This document shows positions 29,710-38,683 of a DNA stretch of 64,000 nucleotides, piece by piece. Each line of letters starts with the position of its first letter. The first letter of the stretch is position 1. The notes under the pieces are model-generated. The model searched no databases. It worked only from the letters and a program-made list of their open reading frames with translations, and was not told where the DNA came from. The translations under genes and the position numbers were made by a program. Origin of the DNA: Hyphomicrobiales bacterium. GTDB lineage: Bacteria; Pseudomonadota; Alphaproteobacteria; Rhizobiales; Rhizobiaceae. Where the stretch lies: contig UBNV01000003.1 in NCBI GenBank assembly GCA_900466945.1, positions 372,001 to 436,000 of the forward strand, in the 5' to 3' direction.

Positions 29710-30585
29710 ATGGATCTCGTCGCTGAAACCCCGATCCCGTCAACAGCCGTGAAGGCCGATCCGACCATTGGCCTCGCACTCGGGGCAGGGGGCGCACGCG
29801 GCTTTGCGCATATTCCGGTCCTCGAAGTCTTCGACGAACTCGGCATCAAGCCCGCCCTGATCGCCGGCTCGTCCATGGGTGCGATCCTTGGCGCCGGCTA
29901 CGCCGCCGGCATGAGCGGTCGCGACATCAGGGACTATACGCTGGAACTCGCCGATAACAGGGGCCTGGTCCTCAACCGTTTCTGGAGCCTGCGTCCCGCA
30001 AGCATCCGTGCCCTCGGCGGCTTCCGCCTCGGCCAGTTCAATCTGCCGCGACTGCTACGCGCCTTCCTGCCACCTGATATCCCCGAGGATTTCGCCGACC
30101 TCAAGCTACCGCTGACGGTCATCGCCACCGATTACTATGGGCAATGCGAGATGGTGCGCAGCGAGGGCGATCTCTACGAGGCGCTGTCCGCCTCGGCCGC
30201 GATTCCTGCGCTCTTTGCACCTGTCACCATCGACGGCCGGCTGATGATCGACGGCGGCATCTTCAACCCGGTGCCTTACGATCACCTCGTCGGCAAGGTC
30301 GACATCATGCTTGCGGTCGACGTGATCGGCGCGCCGGAAGGCGACGGCACGCTGGTGCCCAACCGCATCGACAGCCTTTTCGGCGCCTCGCAGCTGATGA
30401 TGCAGTCGCACATCGCGCTGAAGATGAAGATCTGCCAGCCGGACATCTACATCCGGCCGGAGATCAACAGCTACAAGGTGCTCGACTTCTTCAAGGCCCG
30501 ACAGATCCTCGAAATCTGCGGCCGGATGAAGGAACCTCTGAAGCGGGATCTCACGGCCCGCATCGAGGATTTCGTCCGCCGCTGA
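29710..30585 (+). CDS. Patatin-like phospholipase
   Basis: 291 residues. Oxyanion loop GLALGAGGARGFAHI, nucleophile elbow GSSMG (Ser55) and catalytic Asp in MIDGGIFNPVP, the Ser-Asp dyad of bacterial patatins (RssA/YchK-like). Probably an acyl hydrolase; no signal peptide. It follows rsmD by 26 bases. Its stop is 4 bases from that of the convergent antiporter gene. Lipid substrate unknown. Confidence 0.87.
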   Translation: MDLVAETPIPSTAVKADPTIGLALGAGGARGFAHIPVLEVFDELGIKPALIAGSSMGAILGAGYAAGMSGRDIRDYTLELADNRGLVLNRFWSLRPASIRALGGFRLGQFNLPRLLRAFLPPDIPEDFADLKLPLTVIATDYYGQCEMVRSEGDLYEALSASAAIPALFAPVTIDGRLMIDGGIFNPVPYDHLVGKVDIMLAVDVIGAPEGDGTLVPNRIDSLFGASQLMMQSHIALKMKICQPDIYIRPEINSYKVLDFFKARQILEICGRMKEPLKRDLTARIEDFVRR

Positions 30586-30589
30586 GCAA

Positions 30590-32395
30590 TCAGGCCGCGG
30601 GCGCCTGTGGTTCGGGTTCGACGGCCTGTATCGGCTTCTTCGGCTTGATCAGCGGCTCGGGCACCGGCCGCTTGTGCATCAGTTCGCGACCCGCAAGAAT
30701 GCCCTCTTGCGCCTGCAGTCTCAGACGCTCCTCGTCACGGCGGCGGATATCTTCGCCGATCTCGTAAGCCTCGTCCTCGCTCGCGCCGAGCCCTTCCAGC
30801 GTGCGCCGCCCGAAAAGCAGACCGGACTCGAAGGTCTCGCGCAGCTCGTACTCCACGTCGCGGGCCCTGAGCTCAAGGCTGTGCAGTCGATCATAGGACC
30901 GCACGAACAGACGCACGTCGGGATACTCGGAGCGAATGAGATCGACGATCTTGTCTGTGATATCCTTCCTGTGCGTGCAGACCGCAACGATTTTCGCCTT
31001 TTCGATTCCGGCCGCTCGAAGCATGTCGAGCCGCGTGCCGTCGCCGAAATAGATGCGGAAGCCGAAGGTTGCCGCCTGGCGCACGCGATCCGGGCTGTAG
31101 TCGAGAATCGTGACGTCCCTCCCACTGGCGAGCAGGATCTGCGCCGCGATCTGGCCGAAGCGGGAGAAGCCGACCATCAGTACATCCGATCCGGCCCCTT
31201 CGAAATCCTCGTCCATCTCCTCTTTGTCCGACGTCTCCCTTGCCAGCAGGCGCTGGCCGATCAGTGCGGTGAGCGGCGTGAACGCCATCGACAATGTCAC
31301 GATGGAAATGAGCAGGGACGATTGCGCAGTGCTGAAAAGGCCGGCGGCAGCGGCCGTGGTGAAGAGCACGAAGCCGAATTCGCCGCCCTGGGGCAACAAC
31401 ATGCCGATACGGATGGCGTCGTTGTGAGAGGAGCCGGAGACGCGGCAGATTCCATAGATCACCAGTGCCTTGACCGCCATCAGCACAGGCACTGCAATTG
31501 CGATCAGAGCCAGATTGTCGACGATGACCTGCAGCTCCATCGAAAGCCCGACGGCAATGAAGAAGAGCGCGAGCAACAGGCCGCGGAAGGGCTCGATATC
31601 GGCTTCCAGCTCGTGGCGATAGGAGGATTCGGCCAGCATAACACCGGCCAGGAAGGCGCCCATGGCCATCGAGAGGCCGGCCACTTGCATCAGATAGGCC
31701 GACCCGAGAACGACGAAGAGGGCGGCTGCGATCATCACCTCACGCGCACCGGTCCGGGCGATGATCTGGAACATCGGTGTCAGCAGGTACCGACCGGCGA
31801 GGATCATTCCGATCACAGCGCCCACCGCAATTCCGATTTCCAGCACAGGTGACTGCTGCGCTTCGCCGCCTTGCGAGCTGAGGACCGTGACCATGGCGAG
31901 CAGCGGCACGATGGCGAGATCCTGGAAGAGCAGGATCGAGAACGAGCGTTGCCCATAGCGGCTGTTCATGTCGCCATAGTCTTCCAGCAATTGCAGGGCA
32001 AAGGCGGTCGACGACAGCGCCAGACCGAAGCCGGCGACCAGTGCCCCGCGCCAGTCCAGAAGGCCCGCCGCATAGACCAGTGCGGTCACGACGAGACCCG
32101 TCAGCACGACCTGACTGGTGCCCAGCCCGAATATATCGCGCCGCATGTGCCACAAGCGGCTGGGCTTGAGTTCCAGCCCGATGATGAAGAGCAGCAGGAC
32201 GACGCCGAGCTCGGCAACGGCGAGGATCTCGCCGGAGCCGCCGATGAGGTGCAGGACAGGGCCGATCACGACGCCTGCCGCGAGATAGCCGAGCACGGTC
32301 CCGAGCCCGAGCTTGCGGAAGATCGGGGCCGCGATGACCGCCCCACCGAGAAGAAGCAGCGGTTGGGCAAACAGGGCTTCGGTTGCGCTGGCCAA
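30590..32395 (-). CDS. KefB/KefC-type cation:proton antiporter (CPA2) with RCK domain
   Basis: 601 residues. About 12 membrane helices in residues 1-385, including VLLLFIIGLELKPSRLW and FGLALSSTAFALQLLEDYG with the nearby FQDLAIVPLL of the CPA2 family. Residues 400-520 form a TrkA-N/RCK nucleotide-binding domain (VLMVGFSRFGQIAAQILLASG). The final 60 residues are charged and Pro-rich. Potassium/proton exchange is likely; glutathione gating by KefF/G is not supported since no such gene is adjacent. Divergent from pmbA. Confidence 0.9.
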   Translation of the reverse strand: MASATEALFAQPLLLLGGAVIAAPIFRKLGLGTVLGYLAAGVVIGPVLHLIGGSGEILAVAELGVVLLLFIIGLELKPSRLWHMRRDIFGLGTSQVVLTGLVVTALVYAAGLLDWRGALVAGFGLALSSTAFALQLLEDYGDMNSRYGQRSFSILLFQDLAIVPLLAMVTVLSSQGGEAQQSPVLEIGIAVGAVIGMILAGRYLLTPMFQIIARTGAREVMIAAALFVVLGSAYLMQVAGLSMAMGAFLAGVMLAESSYRHELEADIEPFRGLLLALFFIAVGLSMELQVIVDNLALIAIAVPVLMAVKALVIYGICRVSGSSHNDAIRIGMLLPQGGEFGFVLFTTAAAAGLFSTAQSSLLISIVTLSMAFTPLTALIGQRLLARETSDKEEMDEDFEGAGSDVLMVGFSRFGQIAAQILLASGRDVTILDYSPDRVRQAATFGFRIYFGDGTRLDMLRAAGIEKAKIVAVCTHRKDITDKIVDLIRSEYPDVRLFVRSYDRLHSLELRARDVEYELRETFESGLLFGRRTLEGLGASEDEAYEIGEDIRRRDEERLRLQAQEGILAGRELMHKRPVPEPLIKPKKPIQAVEPEPQAPAA

Positions 32396-32530
32396 GGGTA
32401 TTCTCCTCGTTTTCCGGGATCGAGCGGACTGGAACGGAACCTATGCCGGGCTCGTGAACGGAAAAGCCCGAACCGCCCTTGATGCCCCTTGTAAGGCACA
32501 ATAAATGGAGCGGGAAGGAAAGGCCAACCC

Positions 32531-33877
32531 ATGCCCCATCAAATCGATTCCGCCAACCTCCTCGAACGTGCCGAACAGCTCGTCGACCTTGCCATCAAGG
32601 CGGGTGCCGACAAGGCGGATGCCGTGGTGGTGCGTTCCCGTTCCAAGGGCGTCAGCGTGCGCCTGGGCAAGGTCGAGTCGACCGAGGCCTCCGAGAGCGA
32701 CGACTTTTCGCTGCGCGTCTTTATCGGACGTCAGGTGGCCTCCGTCTCGGCCAATCCCGGCTTCGACCTCACGGCGCTGGCCGAGCGCGCCGTCGCTATG
32801 GCCAAGGTCTCGCCGGAGGATCCCTTTGCCGGCCTCGCCGACGAGAGCGATCTCGCCCGTAATATTCCTGATCTTCAGCTTTTCGATGACACCGAAGTGT
32901 CGAGTGACCAGCTGCGCGAGAGCGCGCTCGCCATGGAAGAGACGGCCCGCGCCGTCGATGGCGTCAGCAATTCGCTCGGCGCCGGCGCGTCCGCCGGCAT
33001 GGGTGGCCTGGTGCTCGTCACCTCGCACGGTTTTTCCGGCAGTTACGCCGGTTCGCGCTTTTCCCGCTCTGTCGGTGTCATCGCCGGCGAGGGCACCAAG
33101 ATGGAGCGCGATCATGACTATGACAGCCGCCTCTATTTCGCAGAACTGGACAGCGCGGAAGACATCGGTCGCCGCGCCGCCGAGCGCGCCATCCGCCGCC
33201 TCAACCCGCGCCAGGTCCCGACGGCCTCTAATCTGACCGTCGTTTTCGATCCGCGTGTCGCCCGCGGTTTCGCGGGCACGATCGCCGGCGCCATCAACGG
33301 CGCCTCGGTCGCCCGCAAGACCTCCTTCCTGCGCGACAAGATGGGCCAGCAGGTCCTGAAATCGGGTCTCAACATCACCGACGATCCGCTCAAGGTTCGT
33401 GGATCCTCTTCGCGCCCCTTCGACGGAGAAGGCGTCTCCGGCAAGCCGCTGACGATGATCGAGGACGGCGTGCTGAAGCACTGGTTCCTCTCCTCGTCCG
33501 CCGCCCGGGAGCTGGGCCTGAAGACCAATGGCCGCGGCGTCCGCGGTGGGACCTCGGTCTCGCCATCCTCCACCAATCTCGCGCTGGAGCCTGGCGACAT
33601 TTCGCCGGACGATCTCATCCGCCATGTCGGCACGGGTCTCTACGTCACCGACATGATCGGCAGTGGCGTCGACATGATCACCGGAGAGTACAGCCGAGGG
33701 GCAAGCGGTTTCTGGATTGAGAACGGCGAGTTGACCTATCCGGTTTCCGAGATCACCATTGCGTCCAATCTCAAGGACATGTTCATGCGGATCACGGTGG
33801 CCAACGATATCGACCGCAAGTTCGGCGTCGCCGCTCCCACACTCGCCATCGAGGGCATGACCCTTGCCGGACTCTGA
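32531..33877 (+). CDS. pmbA: TldE/PmbA metallopeptidase-family protein
   Basis: 448 residues of the TldD/PmbA family. N-terminal domain ends with GVSVRLGKVESTE; C-terminal region has FDPRVARGFAGTIAGAINGASVA, KVRGSSSRPFDGEGVSG, and GEYSRGASGFWIENGELTYPV. In E. coli TldD/TldE together process modified peptides such as microcin B17. PmbA is the partner lacking the metal site; the HExxH motif seen in TldD is absent here. The next gene starts 14 bases before this one ends. Confidence 0.92.
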   Translation: MPHQIDSANLLERAEQLVDLAIKAGADKADAVVVRSRSKGVSVRLGKVESTEASESDDFSLRVFIGRQVASVSANPGFDLTALAERAVAMAKVSPEDPFAGLADESDLARNIPDLQLFDDTEVSSDQLRESALAMEETARAVDGVSNSLGAGASAGMGGLVLVTSHGFSGSYAGSRFSRSVGVIAGEGTKMERDHDYDSRLYFAELDSAEDIGRRAAERAIRRLNPRQVPTASNLTVVFDPRVARGFAGTIAGAINGASVARKTSFLRDKMGQQVLKSGLNITDDPLKVRGSSSRPFDGEGVSGKPLTMIEDGVLKHWFLSSSAARELGLKTNGRGVRGGTSVSPSSTNLALEPGDISPDDLIRHVGTGLYVTDMIGSGVDMITGEYSRGASGFWIENGELTYPVSEITIASNLKDMFMRITVANDIDRKFGVAAPTLAIEGMTLAGL

Positions 33878-34700
33878 CAAAAAGCAATCGGGCCCGGCCC
33901 AGCCGCGCTTCGACTGGCGGTCGGATCTCGCCCTGATCACCGAGGCGGCCCGTGAGGCCGGCAAGGTGGCGATGGCCCATTTCGGCCAGTCGCCGGAGGT
34001 CTGGTGGAAGAACGAGGGCCGCTCGCCGGTCAGCGCCGCCGACTATGCCGCCAATCGCATTCTGGAGGAGATCCTCCGCCACGCCCGGCCAAACTACGGC
34101 TGGCTCTCCGAGGAAACTGACGACGATCCCGCCCGCCTCTCCTGTGAGACGCTCTTCGTCATCGACCCGATCGACGGCACCCGCGCCTTCCTCGCCGGCA
34201 AGGACACCTGGTGTGTGTCCGTCGCAGTCGTTCACAAGGGTGCGCCGGTGGCCGGCATCCTGGTGGCTCCGTCGCTCGGCGAGGAATTCACCGCCACGAT
34301 CGATGGGCCCGCCCGCCTGAACGGCCAGGACATTGCCGTCTCCACGGCCGGCATCGAGGGCAGCCTCAAGGTCGCATCCGCCCAGGATATGGTCGCGAGC
34401 TTCAGCCCCCTGCTGCGACCCCGGATCGAACGCGTGGACCACATACCCTCGCTCGCCTATCGGCTAGCCTTGGTGGCAGACGGCCGCATCGACGCGACAC
34501 TGGTCAAGAAGAGTGCGCATGACTGGGATCTGGCGGCTGCCGATCTCATTCTCGCCCGCGCCGGAGGATCGATCACCGATCTCGACGGACAATCACTGGT
34601 ATACAACAGGGAAGACGTGACGCATCCGGTGCTCTGTGCAGCATCGGCCGACATTCTTCCGGCATTGCTGAAGAACATCTCCCGAATTCCCCGGAGTTGA
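33864..34700 (+). CDS. Inositol monophosphatase-family phosphatase (CysQ/SuhB-like)
   Basis: 278 residues. Motifs: SPVSAADYAANRILEEIL, WLSEET, VIDPIDGTRAF (metal-binding), and SAHDWDLAAADLI. Class of Mg-dependent, Li-sensitive phosphatases such as 3'(2'),5'-bisphosphate nucleotidase or inositol phosphatase; the exact substrate cannot be told. It appears to start with TTG at 33864, with GAGGG upstream and a 14-base overlap with pmbA; no ATG occurs near the expected N-terminus. Followed by DUF4170. Confidence 0.87.
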   Translation: MPDSDKKQSGPAQPRFDWRSDLALITEAAREAGKVAMAHFGQSPEVWWKNEGRSPVSAADYAANRILEEILRHARPNYGWLSEETDDDPARLSCETLFVIDPIDGTRAFLAGKDTWCVSVAVVHKGAPVAGILVAPSLGEEFTATIDGPARLNGQDIAVSTAGIEGSLKVASAQDMVASFSPLLRPRIERVDHIPSLAYRLALVADGRIDATLVKKSAHDWDLAAADLILARAGGSITDLDGQSLVYNREDVTHPVLCAASADILPALLKNISRIPRS

Positions 34701-34761
34701 CCTTTGGGGCGAAATCGCGCAGATGGGGACGACTATTTATGAATTGAACAGGGCAGCAAAC

Positions 34762-34998
34762 ATGACGGAAACCAACGAAAACAAGCAGCTTCTCCATCTG
34801 GTTTTTGGCGGTGAACTGTCGAGCCTCGAAGAGGTCCAGTTCCGTGATCTGAGCGCACTCGACATCGTCGGCATCTTCCCGGACTACGCCAGCGCTTTGG
34901 TGGCCTGGAAGGCGAAGGCCCAGGCAACGGTCGACAATGCGCATATGCGTTACTTCATCGTACACATGCACCGATTGCTGAACCCGTCCGACAAGTAA
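34762..34998 (+). CDS. DUF4170 protein
   Basis: 78 residues beginning MTETNENKQLLHLVFGGEL; the pattern LEEVQFRDLSALDIVGIFPDY and a YFIVHMHRLL end are as in DUF4170. Start at 34762 follows GGGC; an earlier ATG (34723) would add 13 unlikely residues. Lies between the IMPase gene and waaA, a placement seen in rhizobia. Function not known. Confidence 0.85.
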   Translation: MTETNENKQLLHLVFGGELSSLEEVQFRDLSALDIVGIFPDYASALVAWKAKAQATVDNAHMRYFIVHMHRLLNPSDK

Positions 34999-35033
34999 GT
35001 CGACGGACGGCGGTCCTCTGAAGATCGCCGTGG

Positions 35034-35056
35034 GTGACCCGCGAGGGTCACGTTTT
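35034..35056 (+). terminator. Terminator after the DUF4170 gene
   Basis: Stem GTGACCC / GGGTCAC with GCGA tetraloop, then GTTTT. Located 36 bases after the DUF4170 stop and upstream of waaA. Confidence 0.7.
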
Positions 35057-35150
35057 GAACTCAGTCTTCTTGCATCTCTCACTTGTAGCGTAATAGCGCT
35101 TCCTGAACGGGCAGAATGGCATTGTCGATGAAGATGAGCAGGTTCGATCG

Positions 35151-36476
35151 ATGGCACTGAGCGATGGCCTGGCCTCCTTTGCCTTGACGTCCTACGGCTG
35201 GCTGGGTCTTGCGGCTTACCCTCTGTCGCGACCCTTGCTGGCCTATCGTGCGGCCAAGGGCAAGGAAGACCGCGCACGCCGCGCCGAGCGCTTCGGTAAT
35301 GCGAGCCTGCCTCGGCCTGCCGGTCCGCTCGTCTGGATCCATGCGGCAAGTGTCGGCGAGACGACGGCGGTGCTCGCCCTGATGCGGGAATTGCGGCGCC
35401 GCGACATTCACGTGCTTTTGACCACCGGTACCGTCACCTCCGCCGAGGTCGCGAAGAACCGGCTGGGAGACACGGTTCTTCACCAGTATGTGCCGCTCGA
35501 CCTCCTGCCGCCCGTTCGCCGCTTCCTGGATTACTGGCAGCCGGACGTTGCCATCGGCGTCGAGTCCGAGATCTGGCCGACGACGCTGGCCGAACTGCAT
35601 CGCCGCCACATTCCCCAGATCCTCGTCAATGCCCGCATGTCCGACCGTTCCTTCGATCGATGGAAGCGCCATCCGGCGATCGCCGAAACGCTGTTCGGCA
35701 AGCTGGCGCTCGTCATCGCGCAGTCGGATCTCGATGCGGAACGTTTCCGCGATCTCGGCGCCTGGCCGGTCAGTGTTTCCGGCAACATCAAGGTCGACAG
35801 TGATGCCCCGCCCTGCGACGAGCAGGTGCTGCAGCGCTATCGCCAGCAGATCGGCACGCGCAAGACCTGGGCTGCCATCTCCACCTTCGAGGGTGAAGAA
35901 AAGATCGCCTCCATGGTGCATCGCGCGCTGAAGGCCCATACCGGCATGCTCACCGTTCTCGTGCCCCGCCATCCCGAACGCAGCGACGAGATCGAGGCCA
36001 TGCTGTTGGAAAAGGGTCTCGTCGTCGCCCGCCGCACACGCGGCGATGTCATCACGCCGGAAACCGACGTGTTCCTCGGCGATACCATCGGCGAGATGGG
36101 CCTCTATCTGCGCCTGACCGAAGTCGCCTTCGTCGGCCGCTCGCTGTCCGCCGAAGGCGGCCAGAACCCGCTTGAGCCCGCCATGCTCGGCTGCGCCGTG
36201 CTGTCGGGTCCCCAGGTCAGCAATTTCCGCGAAAGCTATCAGCGGCTCGTGCGCAAGGGCTCGGCCCGCATCATCCGCGATGCCGAAATGCTCGCCAAGG
36301 CGGTTCATTTTCTGTTGAGCAATGAAGTGGCCCGTTCCAAGATGATCGATGCCGGTCTCGAAAGCATGCAGGAAATGCGTGGTGCGCTGTCTGCGACGCT
36401 GAAGGGGCTCGAGCCTTATATCAGCCCGCTCTCGGTCAAGGCTAAACTCGAACCGCGTAGCGCCAGCCAGGGCTGA
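35151..36476 (+). CDS. waaA: 3-deoxy-D-manno-octulosonic acid (Kdo) transferase
   Basis: 441 residues, GT30 family. N-terminal membrane-associated segment (about 10-30), then WIHAASVGETTAVLAL with catalytic Glu70, ESEIWPTTLAELHRR, and the C-terminal GDTIGEMGLYL and QNPLEPAML motifs. Adds Kdo to the lipid A precursor at the inner face of the inner membrane. Followed by a HAD phosphatase and lpxK, so this is the LPS inner-core and lipid A cluster. Confidence 0.95.
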   Translation: MALSDGLASFALTSYGWLGLAAYPLSRPLLAYRAAKGKEDRARRAERFGNASLPRPAGPLVWIHAASVGETTAVLALMRELRRRDIHVLLTTGTVTSAEVAKNRLGDTVLHQYVPLDLLPPVRRFLDYWQPDVAIGVESEIWPTTLAELHRRHIPQILVNARMSDRSFDRWKRHPAIAETLFGKLALVIAQSDLDAERFRDLGAWPVSVSGNIKVDSDAPPCDEQVLQRYRQQIGTRKTWAAISTFEGEEKIASMVHRALKAHTGMLTVLVPRHPERSDEIEAMLLEKGLVVARRTRGDVITPETDVFLGDTIGEMGLYLRLTEVAFVGRSLSAEGGQNPLEPAMLGCAVLSGPQVSNFRESYQRLVRKGSARIIRDAEMLAKAVHFLLSNEVARSKMIDAGLESMQEMRGALSATLKGLEPYISPLSVKAKLEPRSASQG

Positions 36477-36499
36477 CCCGTAAACCAGGATCTCTCCCC

Positions 36500-37207
36500 A
36501 TGCATGAGAAGCCACGAATTGCCGGCATCCTCTTCGACAAGGACGGGACGCTGCTCGATTTCGACGCAAGCTGGGGACCGGTTAACCGCAAGGTCGCGCT
36601 GATAGCCGCCGATGGCAACGAGGCTCTGGCCGACAGCTTGCTCATCGCCTGCGGCATGGATCCGGTGACAGGCGCCATTGTGCCGGACAGCCTGTTCGCT
36701 TCTGCCAACACTGTCGAGATTGCTGAGGGCATGATCGCCGCCGGCTCGCCCTTTGCTCTCGATATCCTGGTGCCGAAGATCGACGATTGTTTTGCCGAGG
36801 CAGCCCAGCTCTCGGTGCCGGTCACCGAGCTCCAGCCACTGTTCTCCAGGCTGCACGGTAAGGGCCTGCGTCTCGGCATCGCCTCCAGCGACAATGAGCG
36901 CTCCATCCGTGTTGCCGCCGAACGGTTGGGCATTCTGCCCTATGTCGATTTCGTCGCAGGCTATGACAGCGGCCATGGCAAGAAGCCGGAGGCCGGCATG
37001 GTGCTCGGTTTCTGCGCGGCAACTGGTCTCGCTCCGTCCGAAGTCGCCGTCGTCGGCGACAACAATCACGACCTGCATATGGGCCACAATGCCGGCGTGG
37101 GTCTCAAGATCGGCGTTCTCTCCGGAACCGGTTCGCGTGAGACGCTGACACTGCATTCCGACATGGTGCTCGCCGATATCACCGAGCTGGAAGCCGTCAT
37201 CAACTGA
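36500..37207 (+). CDS. HAD-family phosphatase, phosphoglycolate-phosphatase-like
   Basis: 235 residues. Motif [10 protein letters not shown] (Asp13, Asp15), motif II IASSDN, motif III Lys in HGKKPEAGM, motif [13 protein letters not shown] helical cap is inserted after motif I. It lies between waaA and lpxK, 23 bases after waaA. Substrate not known; no evident link to Kdo chemistry such as KdsC, which is smaller and lacks this cap. Confidence 0.87.
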   Translation: MHEKPRIAGILFDKDGTLLDFDASWGPVNRKVALIAADGNEALADSLLIACGMDPVTGAIVPDSLFASANTVEIAEGMIAAGSPFALDILVPKIDDCFAEAAQLSVPVTELQPLFSRLHGKGLRLGIASSDNERSIRVAAERLGILPYVDFVAGYDSGHGKKPEAGMVLGFCAATGLAPSEVAVVGDNNHDLHMGHNAGVGLKIGVLSGTGSRETLTLHSDMVLADITELEAVIN

Positions 37208-37319
37208 CAGTGGTCGTGCCATTTCGGCACGCCCATGCTTGACCGTCGGGCGCCGCAATGGTTCTTGTTGCGCCAATGGGATGGCGCCAGAGGGGCGCCG
37301 AGGACGGACAGGGACGAGA

Positions 37320-38354
37320 ATGGTATCCGAGGCACCGCCTTTCTGGTGGACCAAGACCGGCTGGCAGGCGATCTGCCTTTATCCGCTCTCCTTCGTCTAC
37401 GGTCGGATTTCCGGCGCAGTCATGCGCCATCGGCGCGGTCACGTCCTGCCGGTCCCCGTCATCTGCATCGGCAACTTTACCATCGGCGGCGCTGGCAAGA
37501 CCCCGACCGCCATCGCGATTGCACGGGCCGCAAAGGCAAAGGGTTTGACCCCCGGTTTTCTCAGCCGCGGTTATGGCGGCTCCCTCGATGTCACCACTGT
37601 CGTTGATCCGCATCATCATCGCTCGACCGCCGTCGGCGACGAGCCGCTGCTGCTCGCCCGCGAGGCGTTGACGGTGATTTCTCGCCGCAGGGTGGCTGGG
37701 GCCGACAAGCTGGTGGCGGAAGGCGTCGACCTCGTCATTATGGATGACGGCTTCCAGAGCGCCCGTCTCCTGGTCGACTATGCGCTGATCGTTGTCGACA
37801 GCATGCGCGGCATCGGCAATGGCTGGGTCGTGCCCTCGGGTCCCGTCCGTGCCCCGCTCGGCATCCAGATGCGCCAACTCGACGCGATCTTGAAGGTTGG
37901 CAAGGGCGACGCCGCCGACCAGTTCGTTCGAAAAGCCTCACGCAGCGGTAAACCGGTTTTGGTCGCCAATGTCGTGCCGAGGGCTGGCGCGGATCTCGTC
38001 GGTCGGTCGGTATTGGCTTACGCAGGCATTGCTGATCCCAACAAGTTCTATCGCACGCTGCAAGAGCTCGGGGCCGTGATCGTCGACCGCCAGGATTTCC
38101 CGGACCACCATCACTTGGCCGAGGATGAAATCGCTGATCTGCTGACCCGCGCCGAAAGGCAGGGGCTACAGCTCGTGACGACGGCAAAGGACAGTGTCCG
38201 CCTGTCGGGCGGTCATGGAAGGTCAGGGGAGCTTCAGGACAAATCGAGGGTCGTGGATGTCGACATGGTCTTCGATGATCCGAAGGCGCCGGATCTGATC
38301 ATCGACCGGGCGATCGAAGCCTGCCGGCGCAGGCGTCTGGGCAAGAAGATCTGA
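37320..38354 (+). CDS. lpxK: Tetraacyldisaccharide 4'-kinase
   Basis: 344 residues. One N-terminal membrane segment ([18 protein letters not shown]), P-loop [16 protein letters not shown] (about 50-65), [15 protein letters not shown] and DDGFQ motifs of LpxK. Phosphorylates the 4' position of the lipid A disaccharide. The ATG at 37320 with GGGACGA upstream is used; the frame is open 80 bases farther up but without LpxK-like sequence. Ends 3 bases from the convergent DUF2093 stop. Confidence 0.95.
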   Translation: MVSEAPPFWWTKTGWQAICLYPLSFVYGRISGAVMRHRRGHVLPVPVICIGNFTIGGAGKTPTAIAIARAAKAKGLTPGFLSRGYGGSLDVTTVVDPHHHRSTAVGDEPLLLAREALTVISRRRVAGADKLVAEGVDLVIMDDGFQSARLLVDYALIVVDSMRGIGNGWVVPSGPVRAPLGIQMRQLDAILKVGKGDAADQFVRKASRSGKPVLVANVVPRAGADLVGRSVLAYAGIADPNKFYRTLQELGAVIVDRQDFPDHHHLAEDEIADLLTRAERQGLQLVTTAKDSVRLSGGHGRSGELQDKSRVVDVDMVFDDPKAPDLIIDRAIEACRRRRLGKKI

Positions 38355-38357
38355 GGT

Positions 38358-38588
38358 TCAGCGCCGCTGGTTGGGCAGGGCGCCCGCCCGCTTTTCCGCT
38401 TCGAGGGAAGCGGCTGCATCCACATAGGCCTCCTGCCGCGCCACACTCCAGTAGCGGAGTTCGTCGACCATGACGGGCCGCCCGGTAATCGCGCAGGTGA
38501 CGAATGTCCCCGGTGTCAGGATCTGGAAATCGGCATCGAGATAGCGGATCTTGGCCTCACGGCTGCCGCCGCCTTCGAAACGGTTCAT
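38358..38588 (-). CDS. DUF2093 protein
   Basis: 76 residues: ARIRYLDADF-like segment AKIRYLDADFQILTPGTFVTCA followed by GRPVMVDELRYWSVARQEAY, the DUF2093 pattern, found mainly in alphaproteobacteria. The ATG at 38588 fits the family start. Function unknown. Confidence 0.85.
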   Translation of the reverse strand: MNRFEGGGSREAKIRYLDADFQILTPGTFVTCAITGRPVMVDELRYWSVARQEAYVDAAASLEAEKRAGALPNQRR

Positions 38589-38683
38589 CACTCTCCTCCT
38601 GCGCCGCGTGTCACGGAATTGCAATACAGCGCCCTCCGGGCGATTGAAAGATGCCTCGCCGCAAAACCCACCACCCCAGACGC

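Noticed and set aside
27047-29797. A 916-codon open frame antisense to rluB
   Set aside because: High GC and repeat codons of the rluB tail keep the opposite strand open; the translated sequence is low complexity and the plus-strand protein has clear S4 and synthase domains.
33864-33877. pmbA overlap as a frameshift
   Set aside because: The TTG start with GAGGG and the intact N-terminus of the phosphatase explain the 14-base overlap without an error.
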